Shown piece by piece: positions 1-11,149 of a stretch of 64,000 nt of DNA. The number at the start of each line of letters is the position of its first letter. Within the stretch, counting starts at the first letter, position 1. The position numbers and the translations under genes are program-made. Source of the DNA: Atherinomorus stipes (Eukaryota; Chordata; Actinopteri; Atheriniformes; Atherinidae). A model generated the notes under the pieces. That model saw only the letters and a list, made by a program, of their open reading frames with translations. It was not told where the DNA came from and made no database searches. The stretch is taken from contig JALJCO010010147.1 of NCBI GenBank assembly GCA_023101725.1, positions 92,371 through 156,370 of the forward strand, in the 5' to 3' direction.

Positions 1-551
1 CAAGCAGCCTGCACCACAAAGACTCTCAGATTTATGAGTAGGAACACACACGGCGCTCATTTGGTACTGAAGTAAGTGTGCATGTGACAGAGAGGCAATA
101 TCAGAGACACCTGATTCAACAAAACAACAACACGTCTGTTATATTAAAGTTGAGACTGGTTTCATTTTGTTTGAAACCTTCCTGCAACTTGCACAGAACC
201 CCAAACAGCAAATGCTCCCAAATAACAGCTGAAAAAGAGCACTTAGCTGTGACAGAAACACAGCTCTGGAGTCGCTAAGCCCTCTTCCTGAGGCTGGAAG
301 CCTTTTATTCTCTTCGCCCTCTGGAGGCGTTTCAAGATGATTGATTTTTACATTATTTTAATCCAGTGGGCTGACGTGTTATTGGAAAGAGGAGTGATGG
401 ATCTGGATGTGCAAGAGTGGGCATTGATCACAGAGAGAGGGAGGTCGGGTTGTTTCCCCGAGGATCCGGCGTTGTGTCACTCTGGCTGTCTATTTCACAA
501 AGTTAGAATTTTATACATTTTTATTTATCATTAGTTTCTTTTAATGTATAT

Positions 552-559
<8 letters not shown>

Positions 560-602
<43 letters not shown>

Positions 603-640
603 CACATACATGTATATACGTGTACTGTATGTACAGATGG
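560..640. repeat. TA-rich microsatellite
   Basis: A run of about 18 TA units at 560-596 is followed by a degenerate CA/TA tract. The 1-540 stretch before it contains no recognisable gene or repeat. Confidence 0.9.
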
Positions 641-1249
641 GGGCATGAAAATATTCCTCCTTTTTCTGCCAGAAGTGGTGCAGTAATAGTGCACTATTAC
701 TGCACTATCACTGGCTGAACGACTTGTCCTGCGAATACATCATCACTTAAGGTGTCCAAACTTGGCGTGTGGAAACGTCCTTGTTCCAGGCGTTCATTTA
801 TGCTTTGAAATCGTTTCCTCTGGACACACAGGTGTTTGTATTTGTGTTAATTGGCAGACAAGTGGCTGGTAAGTGGCTGGCAGTCGGCAGAAAGGGGAAC
901 TTTTTAATGCCCGCATATGTATATGTATACTTAAATGGCACAGTTCGATACTTTTTTGATACAAACGAAACATTTTCATCTCTTTTTTTTTAGCCCAGTG
1001 TCATTTTGTCCTCAACAGTTTACCATCAGGGTCATACTTAACATTAAAAATGTTAAAATTAGGTATACTTTTAAAATTTTTGCTAACTTAATTTTAAATA
1101 CTTAAAATTAGGTTAGTTCCAAACACTGGATCTGAGTGTAATCAAATGCAGATCCACTGGGTTTTTCTACACAGACTACATATATATATAAAAAAATGAA
1201 ATAAAAAAAAAATTTTTTTTTTCGAAGGGAAAATGAGTATTGAAAATTA

Positions 1250-1253
<4 letters not shown>

Positions 1254-1294
<41 letters not shown>

Positions 1295-1306
1295 AAAAAA
1301 AAAAAA
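1254..1306. repeat. Poly-T followed by poly-A tract
   Basis: About 33 T residues (1254-1286) are followed, after a 4-base TATA spacer, by about 16 A residues. The pair could form a hairpin of pure A-T pairs and is a likely site of sequencing or assembly length error. Confidence 0.9.
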
Positions 1307-1690
1307 TAAAGTAATTTTTGTGTTGTGGTGGGGGGGAGTGGGAAGGAGTGAATCTCCGACCCCCAACGCCACAAAGACGCCGACGCCACAGAAAACTAAA
1401 GACTATCCCTCCAGTGTTCACCGGGGGGGGGGGAGGGTGGGAAGTGTCCTCCATAACAGTCATCAGCGTAGTAAACATTCCTAACCGAACAAGCCGCCCC
1501 AGAGGAGCAGTGAGCACAGCACCAAAATAACTGACAAGCTTGATTAGTTTCTTCAATTCACTGGTTCTGCTGCTGCTGAGCCAGCAGACCGGAGGAAAGC
1601 CAAAAGGAAGAAAAACCAAATATTGAATATAGAAAAAATATATATTAAATATAAATAATTTAATTTTTATAATTAAAAATAATTTTATAT

Positions 1691-1694
<4 letters not shown>

Positions 1695-1731
<37 letters not shown>

Positions 1732-1745
1732 CTGTATATATATAC
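1695..1745. repeat. TA microsatellite
   Basis: Alternating TA units run up to the left end of the adjoining Tc1-like MITE. The insertion may have targeted this TA tract, since Tc1/mariner elements insert at TA. Confidence 0.85.
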
Positions 1746-2240
1746 AGTGATTATCAAAATTATTCATACCCTCCAATTAAAGTAGGAAAAAGCTGTGGTT
1801 GGTCAATGATATAAGTTGAAATTGACAAAAAGTAATAATACATAAAAATTCAATTCATTTTGAATTGTGGTTCAACAGAAATATTAAAAACAAACACACA
1901 AAAAATAAAACAATTAAACAAGCATGATGGGGCTCCAAAGCTAAAATGTTGTTGAGCAACACTTTGAGACAATCACAGCAATCAGGTGTTTTCTGTAACG
2001 TCCAATCAGACGTCTGCACCTGTTCACAGGTATGTTGGTCCATGTTCATGGTTAAGGTGCTGGGACAGACACATTAGAGCACCTGTTTTTTTCTTTTTAT
2101 TATATCCAGCCACAATTCAAAAGCAATATATTTTACTTCATTATAATTCTGTAAATTTTCATTTATTTGTTTCTTTAGTTTTGTAGTTACTTGAATTACT
2201 GTTGTGATTTAAGCCTTAATTTTAAGCCTTAAACAACTGT
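1743..2240 (-). mobile_element. Tc1/mariner-type MITE, copy A
   Basis: A non-autonomous element whose left end begins TA-CAGT and continues into a Tcctc/ATTATTCATACCCTCC-type terminal repeat. The core is the reverse complement of the copies near 12.8 and 36.6 kb, including the block around CAAGCATGATGGGGCTCC and the block around AGGTATGTTGGTCCATG. The right terminal repeat is degraded and ends near AAACAACTGT. Short open frames here are shared between copies and look like chance frames in the repeat rather than a transposase. Confidence 0.7.
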
Positions 2241-2248
2241 GTGTCTCT

Positions 2249-2249
2249 C

Positions 2250-2315
<66 letters not shown>
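2249..2315. repeat. TG/TA compound microsatellite
   Basis: About a dozen TG units pass directly into about 20 TA units. It lies roughly 360 bases upstream of the cadherin uORF. Confidence 0.9.
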
Positions 2316-2318
<3 letters not shown>

Positions 2319-2339
2319 GTATAGTCAATTCAATGTAGA

Positions 2340-2645
2340 AAGGAGTGCATGTGTGTGAAGCTGTGCGCTCCTCCTCACAGATTAAGCGTGATGCCAGCCT
2401 GAGATCGCTCTGAACCGAAGCACGCAAAAAGAGAGAGAGAGGAAGCAAACGGAGGTAAGCGCGCACTCGAGCTGTAAGAGTCCCTGGCACGCGCACAGAC
2501 AGACAGCGCTGCTGGTGAGAGCAGACGGAGGGGAACAGGGGAGAAGGACGCACAAAGTTCTCCTGCGTCGAGTTGAAGTATGCTGCCGATAAATATTCCT
2601 GTTTTATTTTAATCAAAGTTTTGGATCAAAGCGGGGAAGACGGGA
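2340..2645 (+). promoter_or_regulatory. Probable promoter and 5' leader of the cadherin gene
   Basis: Base composition changes here from TA microsatellite to GC-richer sequence with CpGs and purine-rich GAGA tracts (about 2429-2442), leading into the CpG-rich exon. A donor-like AGGTAAGC at 2453-2460 could end an upstream noncoding exon. No TATA box was identified. The promoter assignment rests only on position and composition. Confidence 0.35.
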
Positions 2646-2671
2646 GTGACTGTGAGGGAAAAGGCGCACGC

Positions 2672-2701
2672 ATGGATTTTGGAGAGGTGCCGGCGCTTTA
2701 A
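2672..2701 (+). promoter_or_regulatory. Upstream ORF in the cadherin 5' leader
   Basis: An ATG at 2672 opens a nine-codon frame (MDFGEVPAL) that ends at TAA 2699-2701, 28 bases before the main ATG at 2730 and in a different frame. If the transcript starts upstream of it, this short uORF could lower or regulate initiation at the cadherin start. The transcription start is unknown, so its presence in the mRNA is inference. Confidence 0.45.
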
Positions 2702-2729
2702 AACAGCGGAGCCAAAGATCTACCAAGTC

Positions 2730-3789
2730 ATGATTTGGATCACATTTTTCCCATTTTTGATTTGCAGCGCAGTGGGGAACAGGACCGTGGAGCAGATGCC
2801 GTTCTTTCACGGACATGTATTTGAGAACTCGTCTCCGGGCTCGCGGGTCAACGGGCTGAGCGTCCCGCTGAAGCGGCTGAACTCGCAGAGGCTGTGCGGT
2901 TCTGGGGAATCCAGCTCCGCCGCGGCGCACTTCAAACTCCTGGGAGACGGGAGCGAGGATTTCCGCGTCTTTGCGCACCACAAGCGGGGACATATTTTAC
3001 TGAAGACCTCGCGGGTTTTGGACCGGGAGCAGCGAGCGGAATACGCGCTGGGTTTGGGTTTGTGTTGCGGGCAGCGCGCGGGGCTCTCGTGGGAAGAGGG
3101 AGACGAGGCTCCGCTGGTGGCTGAGGTCGCGTCCGTCCAGGTGGACGTGCTGGACACGAACGACCACCAGCCCACCTTCTCCAGTGCCGCCGTGAAGCTG
3201 GATGTGGATGATGCCACTGCGCTCCGCACGGCCATCTACTCGTTCACGGCGCGGGACGAGGACAGCGGCAAGAACGCGGAGCTCATCTACTTCACGCGCC
3301 CCAGGAACGGGAGTTTCTACGCGGTCCCCAAAACCGGCGACATCCTGCTCGTGGACTCCATCCTCGGTTTGGATCAACCCATCAAGTTTCAAGTTTTTGC
3401 GCGGGATCGCGGGTGGCCACCGCGCACAAGCCAAAGCGTAACCGTGGAAATAAGCCCACGGCAGTGGCCGGTGGCGTCTGCGCCGCCTCAGCAGGAGCAA
3501 CAAATGCTAAAATCACAAATGAATGTACAAACACGGATGTCGAGGTCAGTGCCGGAGGCGGAGAGCCCGGTTTTCATCAGCGTGTCCGAGGACGCTGGAA
3601 TCGGCTCCGTGGTGATGAACTTGAACCCGGTGAGATTCCAGTCGGCCACGTTTGAGCTGGTGGAGCCGGAAGTGGACAGCTCCCCGGTCAGCGTGAGCCG
3701 GGACAGCGGGGATATGGTTATACTGCGGAGGCTGGACCGCGAGACCGAGCCGCTGCTGGAGATCACGGTCAGAGTGCAGGATAGGAGAG
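2730..3789 (+). CDS. First coding exon of a large cadherin-superfamily protein (5' partial gene)
   Basis: This exon encodes the N-terminus of a calcium-dependent adhesion protein. The open frame runs back to a stop at 2610, but the first in-frame ATG is at 2730, and it opens directly into a hydrophobic signal peptide (MIWITFFPFLICSAVG). From that start: cadherin repeat 1 spans about residues 23-150, with LDRE at 97-100 and the calcium linker DTNDHQPTF at 142-150. Repeat 2 spans about 151-241, with DEDSG at 176-180 and ARDRG at 224-228. A Gln-rich linker covers 242-277. Repeat 3 starts near 278 and is cut by the exon end, with a second LDRE at 335-338. Possible N-glycosylation sites are N17, N33 and N193. 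The exon gives 353 codons plus one base and ends at AG|GTGAGC, a phase-1 donor. A long first exon holding several repeats fits large type III (neural-cadherin-like) or Fat-like cadherins; the subfamily is inference. No later exon was recognised in the window. Confidence 0.85.
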
Positions 3790-3795
3790 GTGAGC
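3790..3795 (+). other. Splice donor of the cadherin exon
   Basis: The sequence AG|GTGAGC matches the consensus 5' splice site. Cadherin similarity stops here, and the open frame continues only about 15 codons before a stop at 3831-3833. The donor splits a codon after its first base (phase 1). Confidence 0.75.
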
Positions 3796-4403
3796 CAAAC
3801 GCACGTGAGTGGATGCAGCGAGCCGGTGTGTGACGCTGGAGTGCGCATGCATGCTGCGCGCTGGCCGGTGGTGCAAGTGATGATAAAAACTCGCGGTAGA
3901 AACTTCCCAGAAATGTCTGGATATTCCCTCATTCTGATCAGCTGTGGTTTCGGGTTAAATCCGCGCAGAAATATCCACGAGAAAGTGTTAAAATCGGACT
4001 TCCAGCAGTTAAAAACAAGCCAATATTCACCAAATAATGAGCCATTAAACTGAATAACTGTGTCACATTTATTCTGGATCATGAATGCTGCAGAAAAGTC
4101 TTATTATTGTAGTGGCATCATATAGTTTTTATTTGTGTCTGTAAGACGTTTCTCAGTCCGCTTCAGTGGGTTTTGGATCTTGCTTTGAATCCATCCACAG
4201 AAGCATGTGATGGTCGTAAAGGCGGTGATGGGGTCGGTGGGCTGCTGCTGGTCCAGCATCCTGAGGGGTCACGTGGTTAGTGTCGCTGAAGTGTGAAAAC
4301 TTGCAGGAATAAAGTTGTGTTTGTGGCATCTACAGTTGTCCTCCAAATTATTCATATCCTCCAATTAAAGACCAGGCTAAATTCACAACAGCAATTCAAA
4401 TAA

Positions 4404-4560
4404 ATAATAATAAAATTTATTTATAACGCACTTTTCATTTTAAGTAAAATCTCAAAGTGCTACAGGTTAGGATCAGAGAGAAAGCATTTTAAAAATCAAG
4501 AACATTTACAACATTAAAACATTAAAAACCTTGATAAATCAAAACAGAGCATATGGAAAC
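4404..4560 (+). mobile_element. LINE 3'-tail-like fragment inside MITE copy B
   Basis: This segment is absent from the other MITE copies. It contains a block of the form AAATTTATTTATAACGCAC followed by AAAGTGCTACAGG, resembling the 3' ends of fish RTE/Rex-type LINEs. No coding part is present and the family name is tentative. Confidence 0.4.
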
Positions 4561-4745
4561 ATATGGAAATGGAAACTAAAGAAACTAATAATAAATAAAA
4601 ATTTACAAAATTAGGTTTTATTGAAAGAAGATATTGCTTTTGACTTTTGGTGTTAAATAATAATTTTTTAAAAAACAAACAAGCTGCATTAGACACATTA
4701 AAACACCTTTTCCATGAACAGTGGACCAACACACCTGTCAACAGG

Positions 4746-5516
4746 TGGAATTTTGGCTGATATCCAATATGCTAATATTTTTAAACTCATGTGACTGATA
4801 ACTGATATTGATACCGATATCAAAGCTGAAAAAAACAAGTACTCATTTCATATAGCAGTTTTGTTTTCCATTTCCGACACCTTAAAAAATAAGGGTGGGA
4901 AAAATTATCGATACACTGAAACATCGCAATATTTTCATATGCCAATGTCAAATCGATATTTAAAAATGCAGTATCAATCTATTTTGTTTTCAAAATCTTG
5001 CGAGATTTCATCGTTCTTTTACAAAATCTCATATTTCGTTAATTCTCGTGAGATTTTGGAACAACGATGAAACATTGCAAGATTTCGTTTGTAAAATAGA
5101 TTGATACTGTGTTTAAATCTCAATATATCGGCGTATGAAAATATTGCAAAATTTTTGTGAATTCTCGCGAGATTTTGTAACAGAGCGATGAAATATTGCG
5201 AGATTTCACTAGTAAAATAGATCGATACCATATTTTTAAATATCAATATTATATCAGCATATGAAAATATCGTGATATTTCAGTGTATCGACATTTTTTC
5301 CCACCCCTAGTCTTAGGGGTGGGAGCTTTAAGTGTAAAAAAGAAGTTTTTGAAGAACAATAAGAGTTTTTTTTTTTTTTTTTTTTACTTTAGAAACAGCA
5401 GCCTGATCAGTTAAATATCGGTTAAATATTGGTGGGGTGGCCGGCGTCCAATATTCAGTTTTAAGGCCGATGTAGGCTGATAGCGATGGGGGGACGATTA
5501 TATTGTGCATCCCTAA
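4746..5516. mobile_element. hAT-type MITE (GATGCATGATAT family), left end truncated
   Basis: It matches the element at 7737-8440 along its length, including the repeated internal blocks of the type AATATTGCGAGATTTC, and ends with the right terminal motif GTGCATCCC. The left terminal motif is missing. It interrupts Tc1-like copy B. It carries TCTCGCGAGA at 5163-5172. Confidence 0.6.
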
Positions 5517-6822
5517 TATTAAACATTAGAGAAAACACCTGATTGCAGTGATTTTGGCCCCTTCATGTTTGTTTGCTAGTTTCATTTTTTGTGTTTTTGT
5601 TCTTGATATTTCTTTCAAACCACATTTAAAAGTCAGTGTCAGAATTTTTATAGAATTTTTATTTATTATTACTTCAGCCAGCTTCAGCTTATTTCACTGA
5701 CATCTGATTATTTTCTTTAATTGGGGGGTGTGAATCATTTTGAGGACCGTGTGTGCCCTCGGGGCCCTGACCCGGCATCCCTCATGTATTCAGGGCTAAC
5801 GGTTGAGGTGCGGTGCATCCTGGGACATTCCCAGGTGGCCCCACTCCCACGCACCCCTCCAGCCCTGCCTGCGTGGTTACAGTTGGGGTTAAACTGAGTG
5901 ACATTCATCAGCTCTGATGATGATTCATGTGCTCGGATAAATTAGGGGAATGTGAATGTGTCTGCCGCTGCCAGCAGCAACAGATGCCGGGATGTCAGGG
6001 GGGAAAGCAGCGCGCGCGCGCGCAACGGCCGTCATCATAGCAGCGGGTTAATTATCACCTGCTCATCCACGGTAAGAGCAGAGAGCGCGAGCGAACGCGC
6101 AGCTACGTTGGCATTAATAAACGCAGGTGTAATGGGATGAAAAACTGGGCTAATTGACTGTGACGCTGAACGCGGAAGGCTTCAGTTCAGAAGCAGAAGC
6201 ACAGTGTGTCATCCAGAGGAGGTGTGGGTCTGGAACACGCTCCGAGTCTGCCTGCATTCACGCACCACAAACACACTTGTTCCACTTAACAACGCATGAA
6301 CGGAGGAGTGACCCGATCAATGTGAACTATTGGTCTCGGTAATGTGAGCCATCCTGATGCAGAAAACAAGCGCACACACGGCTGCGGCACCCTCTGCAAC
6401 AGCGGATGGAGGTGCCTTTTCTTCACAACAGCCTCCTTTAAACACACTTCTATCAGGATTAAAGGGAGACTGTTATCATAGCTGCTGGTATTGATGATTG
6501 GGTAATATTTTTCTCCATATAAATGTTATACACTGTAAACACTGTGAAAATGTCATGCAGGGGTGAGCCAAGGATCAGATATTTGGGGGCGTTGCCCTTA
6601 ATAAGAACATGTCTGGTAAAAACTGTTAATCTCTTTCTTGTAAATTTACATAATACCAAAAATTATACTTTCAATAACTTAGTCATGGTCATAACTGAAA
6701 AACTGTGATTGAAAAAATGTTTTCAAAAGTATTCAAACCACATTGGCCGTCCAAGCTCGTGGTCCCGAAGACGCGACTTTATCCTGTATATACGTATGTG
6801 TACATACAGTACATATACACAC

Positions 6823-6859
6823 ACGCATATGTATATATGTATATATATATATATATATA
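6823..6859. repeat. TA-rich microsatellite
   Basis: CA/TA dinucleotides abut the left end of the TIR element that follows. Confidence 0.8.
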
Positions 6860-7644
6860 CTCTAAACCCTGATAAGTTGAATCTACTTAAAAAATTTGAG
6901 GAAACTGGTTGCCCTAAAAATTTTAAGGGGTGCATGATAAAAACTTGAGTGTATTTCACTCTAACCTTTAAGTTCAGTGTAGTAGGAAAATTAAGTTTCA
7001 TTAATGGGAGTGACTGAATAGCATGAACTAGAATGGTTTTAGTTTACAGAACTATTTTGAACTTGAGAAATGTCAAAGTTGTAAAGTGACGAAGTAGAGG
7101 AGGGAAATGTAATTTCACTTAATTTAGATGAGATCCTTCACACAAATTAATTTCTCTAGTTTTTGCTATTATTTCAAGTCCATCTTACTTACAGTAATTA
7201 CTGGATTAAAATAATCTTGCTTCATAGCAAGACATTATTATTGTTGAGTTTCAGCTGAAATTAATGTCAGTCCACAGGTGTTTCTGTCACGGTGCAGCAG
7301 CTGCTGGATAGTAGGTATTACTGTATATACAGGAATAAAGAAACAAGTTGAGGGCAGTCACATGACACTACCAATATTGCGTATAAATCCTTCATTTTTT
7401 AATTATCTCTAATTTTGTTGTTAAAAGTAGTGAACTGCATTGTGGGAAACCTGTTCCCTTACATTTGCATTTTGCATGGTTGTGACCAAAACTTAGAAAT
7501 TTGTGTCCATCAAACTTAAATTATTCACACATTTAACTTTTTCTACACGTTAGTGCACTCATATTTCTTAGTAATGACCTCAAACTTATTTATTTCAGTA
7601 CATTTTCATCAAATAGTTTAAGTAAATCTAAAATCCGGGCTTAG

Positions 7645-7648
<4 letters not shown>
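6860..7648. mobile_element. Non-autonomous TIR DNA transposon (CTCTAAACCC family)
   Basis: The left end (CTCTAAACCCTGATAAGTTG, then ATCTACTTAAA) and the right end (reverse complement CACTCTAAGCCCGGATTTTA, then ACTTAAAC) form imperfect terminal inverted repeats of about 30-40 bases. The interior is AT-rich with no transposase. A TA microsatellite lies immediately left and an ATT microsatellite immediately right. Confidence 0.6.
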
Positions 7649-7649
<1 letters not shown>

Positions 7650-7685
<36 letters not shown>

Positions 7686-7689
7686 CTTC

Positions 7690-7734
<45 letters not shown>

Positions 7735-7735
7735 A
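7650..7735. repeat. ATT and ATCT microsatellites
   Basis: About 12 ATT units (7650-7685) are followed by about 11 ATCT units (7689-7735). They sit exactly between two transposons. Confidence 0.95.
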
Positions 7736-7736
7736 T

Positions 7737-8440
7737 GGGATGCATGATATTGGAATTTTGGCTGATATCTGATATGCCGATATTTTAAAACTCATATGGC
7801 CGACAACCAATATCGACAAGCTGAAAAAAAGCAGTCATTGCAAATAACAGTTTTGTTATCCATTTCTGATGCTTTGAAAAATAGGTTGGGAAAAATATCG
7901 TTACACTGAAATATCGCGATATTTTCATTGGCAGATAACAAATTGATATTTAAAAATGCATTATCGATCTATTTTACTTGCAAAATCTCATGGGATTTCA
8001 TGAATTCTCGCAAGATTTTGGAGCATACAGTATGAAGAAATATTGCGAGATTTTGTTAGAAAAATAGATCGATACCACGTTTTCAAATGCCAGCATATCA
8101 GCATATGAAAATATCACAAATTATTCATGAATTCTCGCGAGATTTCGTTATAGAATCATGAAATATTGCAAGATTTCATCAATAAAATGGATCAATATCG
8201 CGTTTTTAAATGTCAATATGATATCAGCATATAAAAATATAGCAATATTTCATTATCAATATTTTTCCCACCCTGGCCTTTTGAAGTTTTAAAGTCTGTA
8301 AAAAAGAAGTTTTTGAAGAAGAAGCTTTAGAAACAGCGGCCTGATCGGTTAAATATCGGTGGGGTAGCTGATGTCCGATACTCAGTTTCATGGCTGATGT
8401 AAGCCGATACCAATAGGGGGCCGATTATATCGTGCATCCC
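7737..8440. mobile_element. hAT-type MITE (GATGCATGATAT family), full length
   Basis: The termini GGGATGCATGATATTGG and CCGATTATATCGTGCATCCC form inverted repeats. The interior repeats short blocks reading ATATCG and GCGAGATTTC in both orientations. It has no transposase frame. TCTCGCGAGA occurs at 8133-8142. The hAT assignment rests on the terminus style; no clean 8-bp target duplication is visible. Confidence 0.65.
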
Positions 8441-8454
8441 AAATAAATATTGGA

Positions 8455-9540
8455 CGTAATGATAAACTTATTAAAAAATGATGAACCATTTTTCTTCGCT
8501 AATAATGCTAAAATACCAGGTCACAGGAAAGCAGATATGAAGAAAAATATACATAACATTGTTTCAGTCTCACAGAGCGACAGATAACCACATTATTAAC
8601 CAATAAGAAGCACTAGATGAAGCATGCAATGTCCTATTCTTATACACCTGAGCAAGAAACCAACAGCTCAGATAACAATCTGGGCCTCAGAAGCATTTTA
8701 ACAATCACATTTTTTCTCATTTTCCCTCAGATGTGGCCTTTACTGTGTAAAAAAATCTTAATGGCAGAATGAAAAAGACTTAAACCCTGATTTTATTGTT
8801 CAGACTCAACGGTCTTTACACTGAATACGTTTGTAGTCTTTCACTGCCGTCTTGAAGTGGCATTTACAGCTGAGTTCAAACGGAACAGTCTGTGCTGGCA
8901 CAGAAAACAGGATTTACAAGAGGAGTCCGTGCTGCTGTCGAGGAGGTCAAACTGATTTCCCAACCGTGTGGGATGTTGCATTTAAGAGCTGTTGTATAAA
9001 TCTGCTACCTGCTGACCATGCTGCACCTGTTAATAAAAATATTTCCTCTGAAACATCAACTTTTTCATTCTGAGACTGGAAAGCAGAGTTGGTCTTTATA
9101 GCTTGTTTTAACTTTCTGACCTTGTTCTTTCAAAGTTTGTTGTCTGTTCTCATCGTGCTGCCAGCCAAAAGGCAGTGACAGCTTGATGCAGTGCCTCTAT
9201 TCACTGTTCATAAGTGTAGCGTAAATATTTCATAAATCTCTCTCCCAGAATAAAAGATAATGTATCAGTTGTGATGCACATGATTAGCATAGACACTGTC
9301 TACGGTACTTTGCTCAATAATTAGCAAGTTAGGGAGCAATTTTTACTTGTTTTACAACATGAGTCTAACAGACACAGAGTCAATGTTTGTATCAACGTTT
9401 CCCGTTTTAGGATGTTTTTAACTTTACTTTAGTTGTTGGCTTTTGCTATGAAATGCAATCCGATATGATCACAGTAAAATCAGATGTGTTTTTCCAACAC
9501 TTAAAGAGACTAATTTAACTTGAAGCCATGTTATATAGTC
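8455..9540. other. Stretch without recognised gene
   Basis: No open frame with recognisable domains and no repeat structure that I can define. It is presumed intronic or intergenic. Confidence 0.5.
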
Positions 9541-9547
9541 TTGCCTG

Positions 9548-9680
9548 TACAGTGTTAAAGTAACACTGGATTTAGTGTTTTTTCAGTGTCAATTTAACAC
9601 TGATGAGTTGGTTTGCCTGTAAAAGCTTGTTAGCGTTAGTGTTGGTGAACTCTGTGAGGTCTATAACACCCACAGTGTTA
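9548..9680. mobile_element. Fragment of an AACACTG-type repeat
   Basis: Several short blocks of GTTAACACTG type occur in both orientations (for example CAGTGTTAAAGTAACACTGG and CAATTTAACACTGATGAG). This resembles a class of fish MITEs built of such motifs. The boundaries are uncertain. Confidence 0.35.
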
Positions 9681-10058
9681 TTTTATAATCTAACAATATG
9701 AGTGTTCATTTGTCTCCATTATTCTATTTTTATTTATCATATTTGATTTAAATAATAGTTTTATTAATTATGATGATTGATTTATTAATTATGATTAATT
9801 ATTAGCAAATGATACTTTCTGAACAAAGATAAATTATACTGATGAAGAAATTAAACAAAAAATAAGATTAAAAACTTCTTTCAATCATCAGATAACTTAG
9901 GTACAGGGTAAGATTATTTACATTTATTCAGTGAAAAATGTTCAAATATAAAATGTAATAAATTTACCAAAACATAATGATCAATATCCTGCATCAAAGT
10001 ACTGAAAGATACCAAAACATCATCATCATCACAAATAGTAGCAGCATCGTCATGACAT

Positions 10059-10844
10059 CTGATAGGCTACCACCATCATGTGATACAGAAGCTAGAATCT
10101 GATAGGCTACCACCATCATGTGATTCAGAAGCTAGAATCTGATAGGCTACCACCATCATGTGATACAGAAGCTAGAATCTGATAGGCTACCACCATCATG
10201 TGATACAGAAGCTAGAATCTGATAGGCTACCACCATCATGTGATATAGAAGCTAGAATCTGATAGGCTACCACCATCATGTGATACAGAATCTGATAGGC
10301 TACCACCATCATGTGATACAGAAGCTAGAATCTGATAGGCTACCACCATCATGTGATACAGAAGCTAGAATCTGATAGGCTACCACCATCATGTGATACA
10401 GAAGCTAGAATCTGATAGGCTACCACCATCATGTGATACAGAAGCTAGAATCTGATAGGCTACCACCATCATGTGATACAGAAGCTAGAATCTGATAGGC
10501 TACCACCATCATGTGATACAGAAGCTAGAATCTGATAGGCTACCACCATCATGTGATACAGAAGCTAGAATCTGATAGGCTACCACCATCATGTGATTTA
10601 GAAGCTAGAATCTGATAGGCTACCACCATCATGTGATACAGAATCTGATAGGCTACCACCATCATGTGATACAGAAGCTAGAATCTGATAGGCTACCACC
10701 ATCATGTGACACAGAAGCTAGAATCTGATAGGCTACCACCATCATGTGATACAGAAGCTAGAATCTGATAGGCTACCACCATCATGTGATACAGAAGCTA
10801 GAATCTGATAGGCTACCGCCATCATGTGATACAGAAGCTAGAAT
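10059..10844 (+). repeat. 40-bp minisatellite, 20 units
   Basis: The unit begins CTGATAGGCTACCACCATCA and ends AGCTAGAAT. Twenty units fill 786 bases exactly: eighteen of 40 bp plus two of 33 bp (starting 10259 and 10612) that share the same 7-bp deletion. Units are nearly identical, with point variants such as TGATTCAG, TGATATAG and TGATTTAG. Any open frame across it is a by-product of the repeat. Confidence 0.97.
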
Positions 10845-10929
10845 CTGGCAGGTTTTGCAGATGATTTCATCACCTAAAACTCTCAGAAGTGAAAACAAAT
10901 TGCATGTTTTGTATCTTTACAGTGGTATC

Positions 10930-11020
10930 TTGATACCCAAAAAAGTATCAAATCTGATATTTTGTGTGAGTGGTATCGAAGTATCAACTTCATGGTATCG
11001 ATATGCCCATCCCTATTTGC
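10930..11020. mobile_element. Right end of a hAT-type MITE
   Basis: The blocks GGTATCGAAGTATC and GGTATCGATATGCCCATCCC resemble the inverted end of a GGGATGGGCATATCG-type fish hAT MITE. No matching left end was identified, so the element may have been disrupted by the minisatellite. Confidence 0.4.
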
Positions 11021-11149
11021 TGCCACTTCCTGTGCTGGAGTGTCAAACATCACTGGAAGTGATCGTGCCACTTTCTCCCGTTACATTAGGCAAGTGGAAG
11101 CCGTTATTGATTGTGACCTCTGATTTTAAGACACAACACTCCAAATAAT

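Larger units (their letters stand above)
4331..5757 (+). mobile_element. Tc1/mariner-type MITE, copy B, split by two insertions
   Basis: The left end reads TA-CAGTTGTCCTC and the right end carries the inverted counterpart near GAATCATTTTGAGGACC. Compared with copies C and E, the body is broken twice: by an A/T-rich segment with LINE-tail-like sequence at about 4404-4560, and by a hAT-type MITE at about 4746-5516. Copy B is therefore older than both insertions. Confidence 0.65.

Noticed and set aside
1176..1757. 193-codon minus-strand frame
   Set aside because: It is made of translated TA, poly-A and poly-T tracts (Tyr-Ile and Lys runs) with no domain.
2646..2729. Cadherin start at 2646
   Set aside because: The codon at 2646 is GTG, not ATG. 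The first in-frame ATG (2730) leads straight into a signal peptide.
10059..10844. CRISPR array
   Set aside because: There are no unique spacers: the whole 40-bp unit repeats, in an animal genome. It is a minisatellite.
10786..11148. Protein-coding frame of 120 codons
   Set aside because: It starts inside the minisatellite and continues into a MITE end. No domain is visible.
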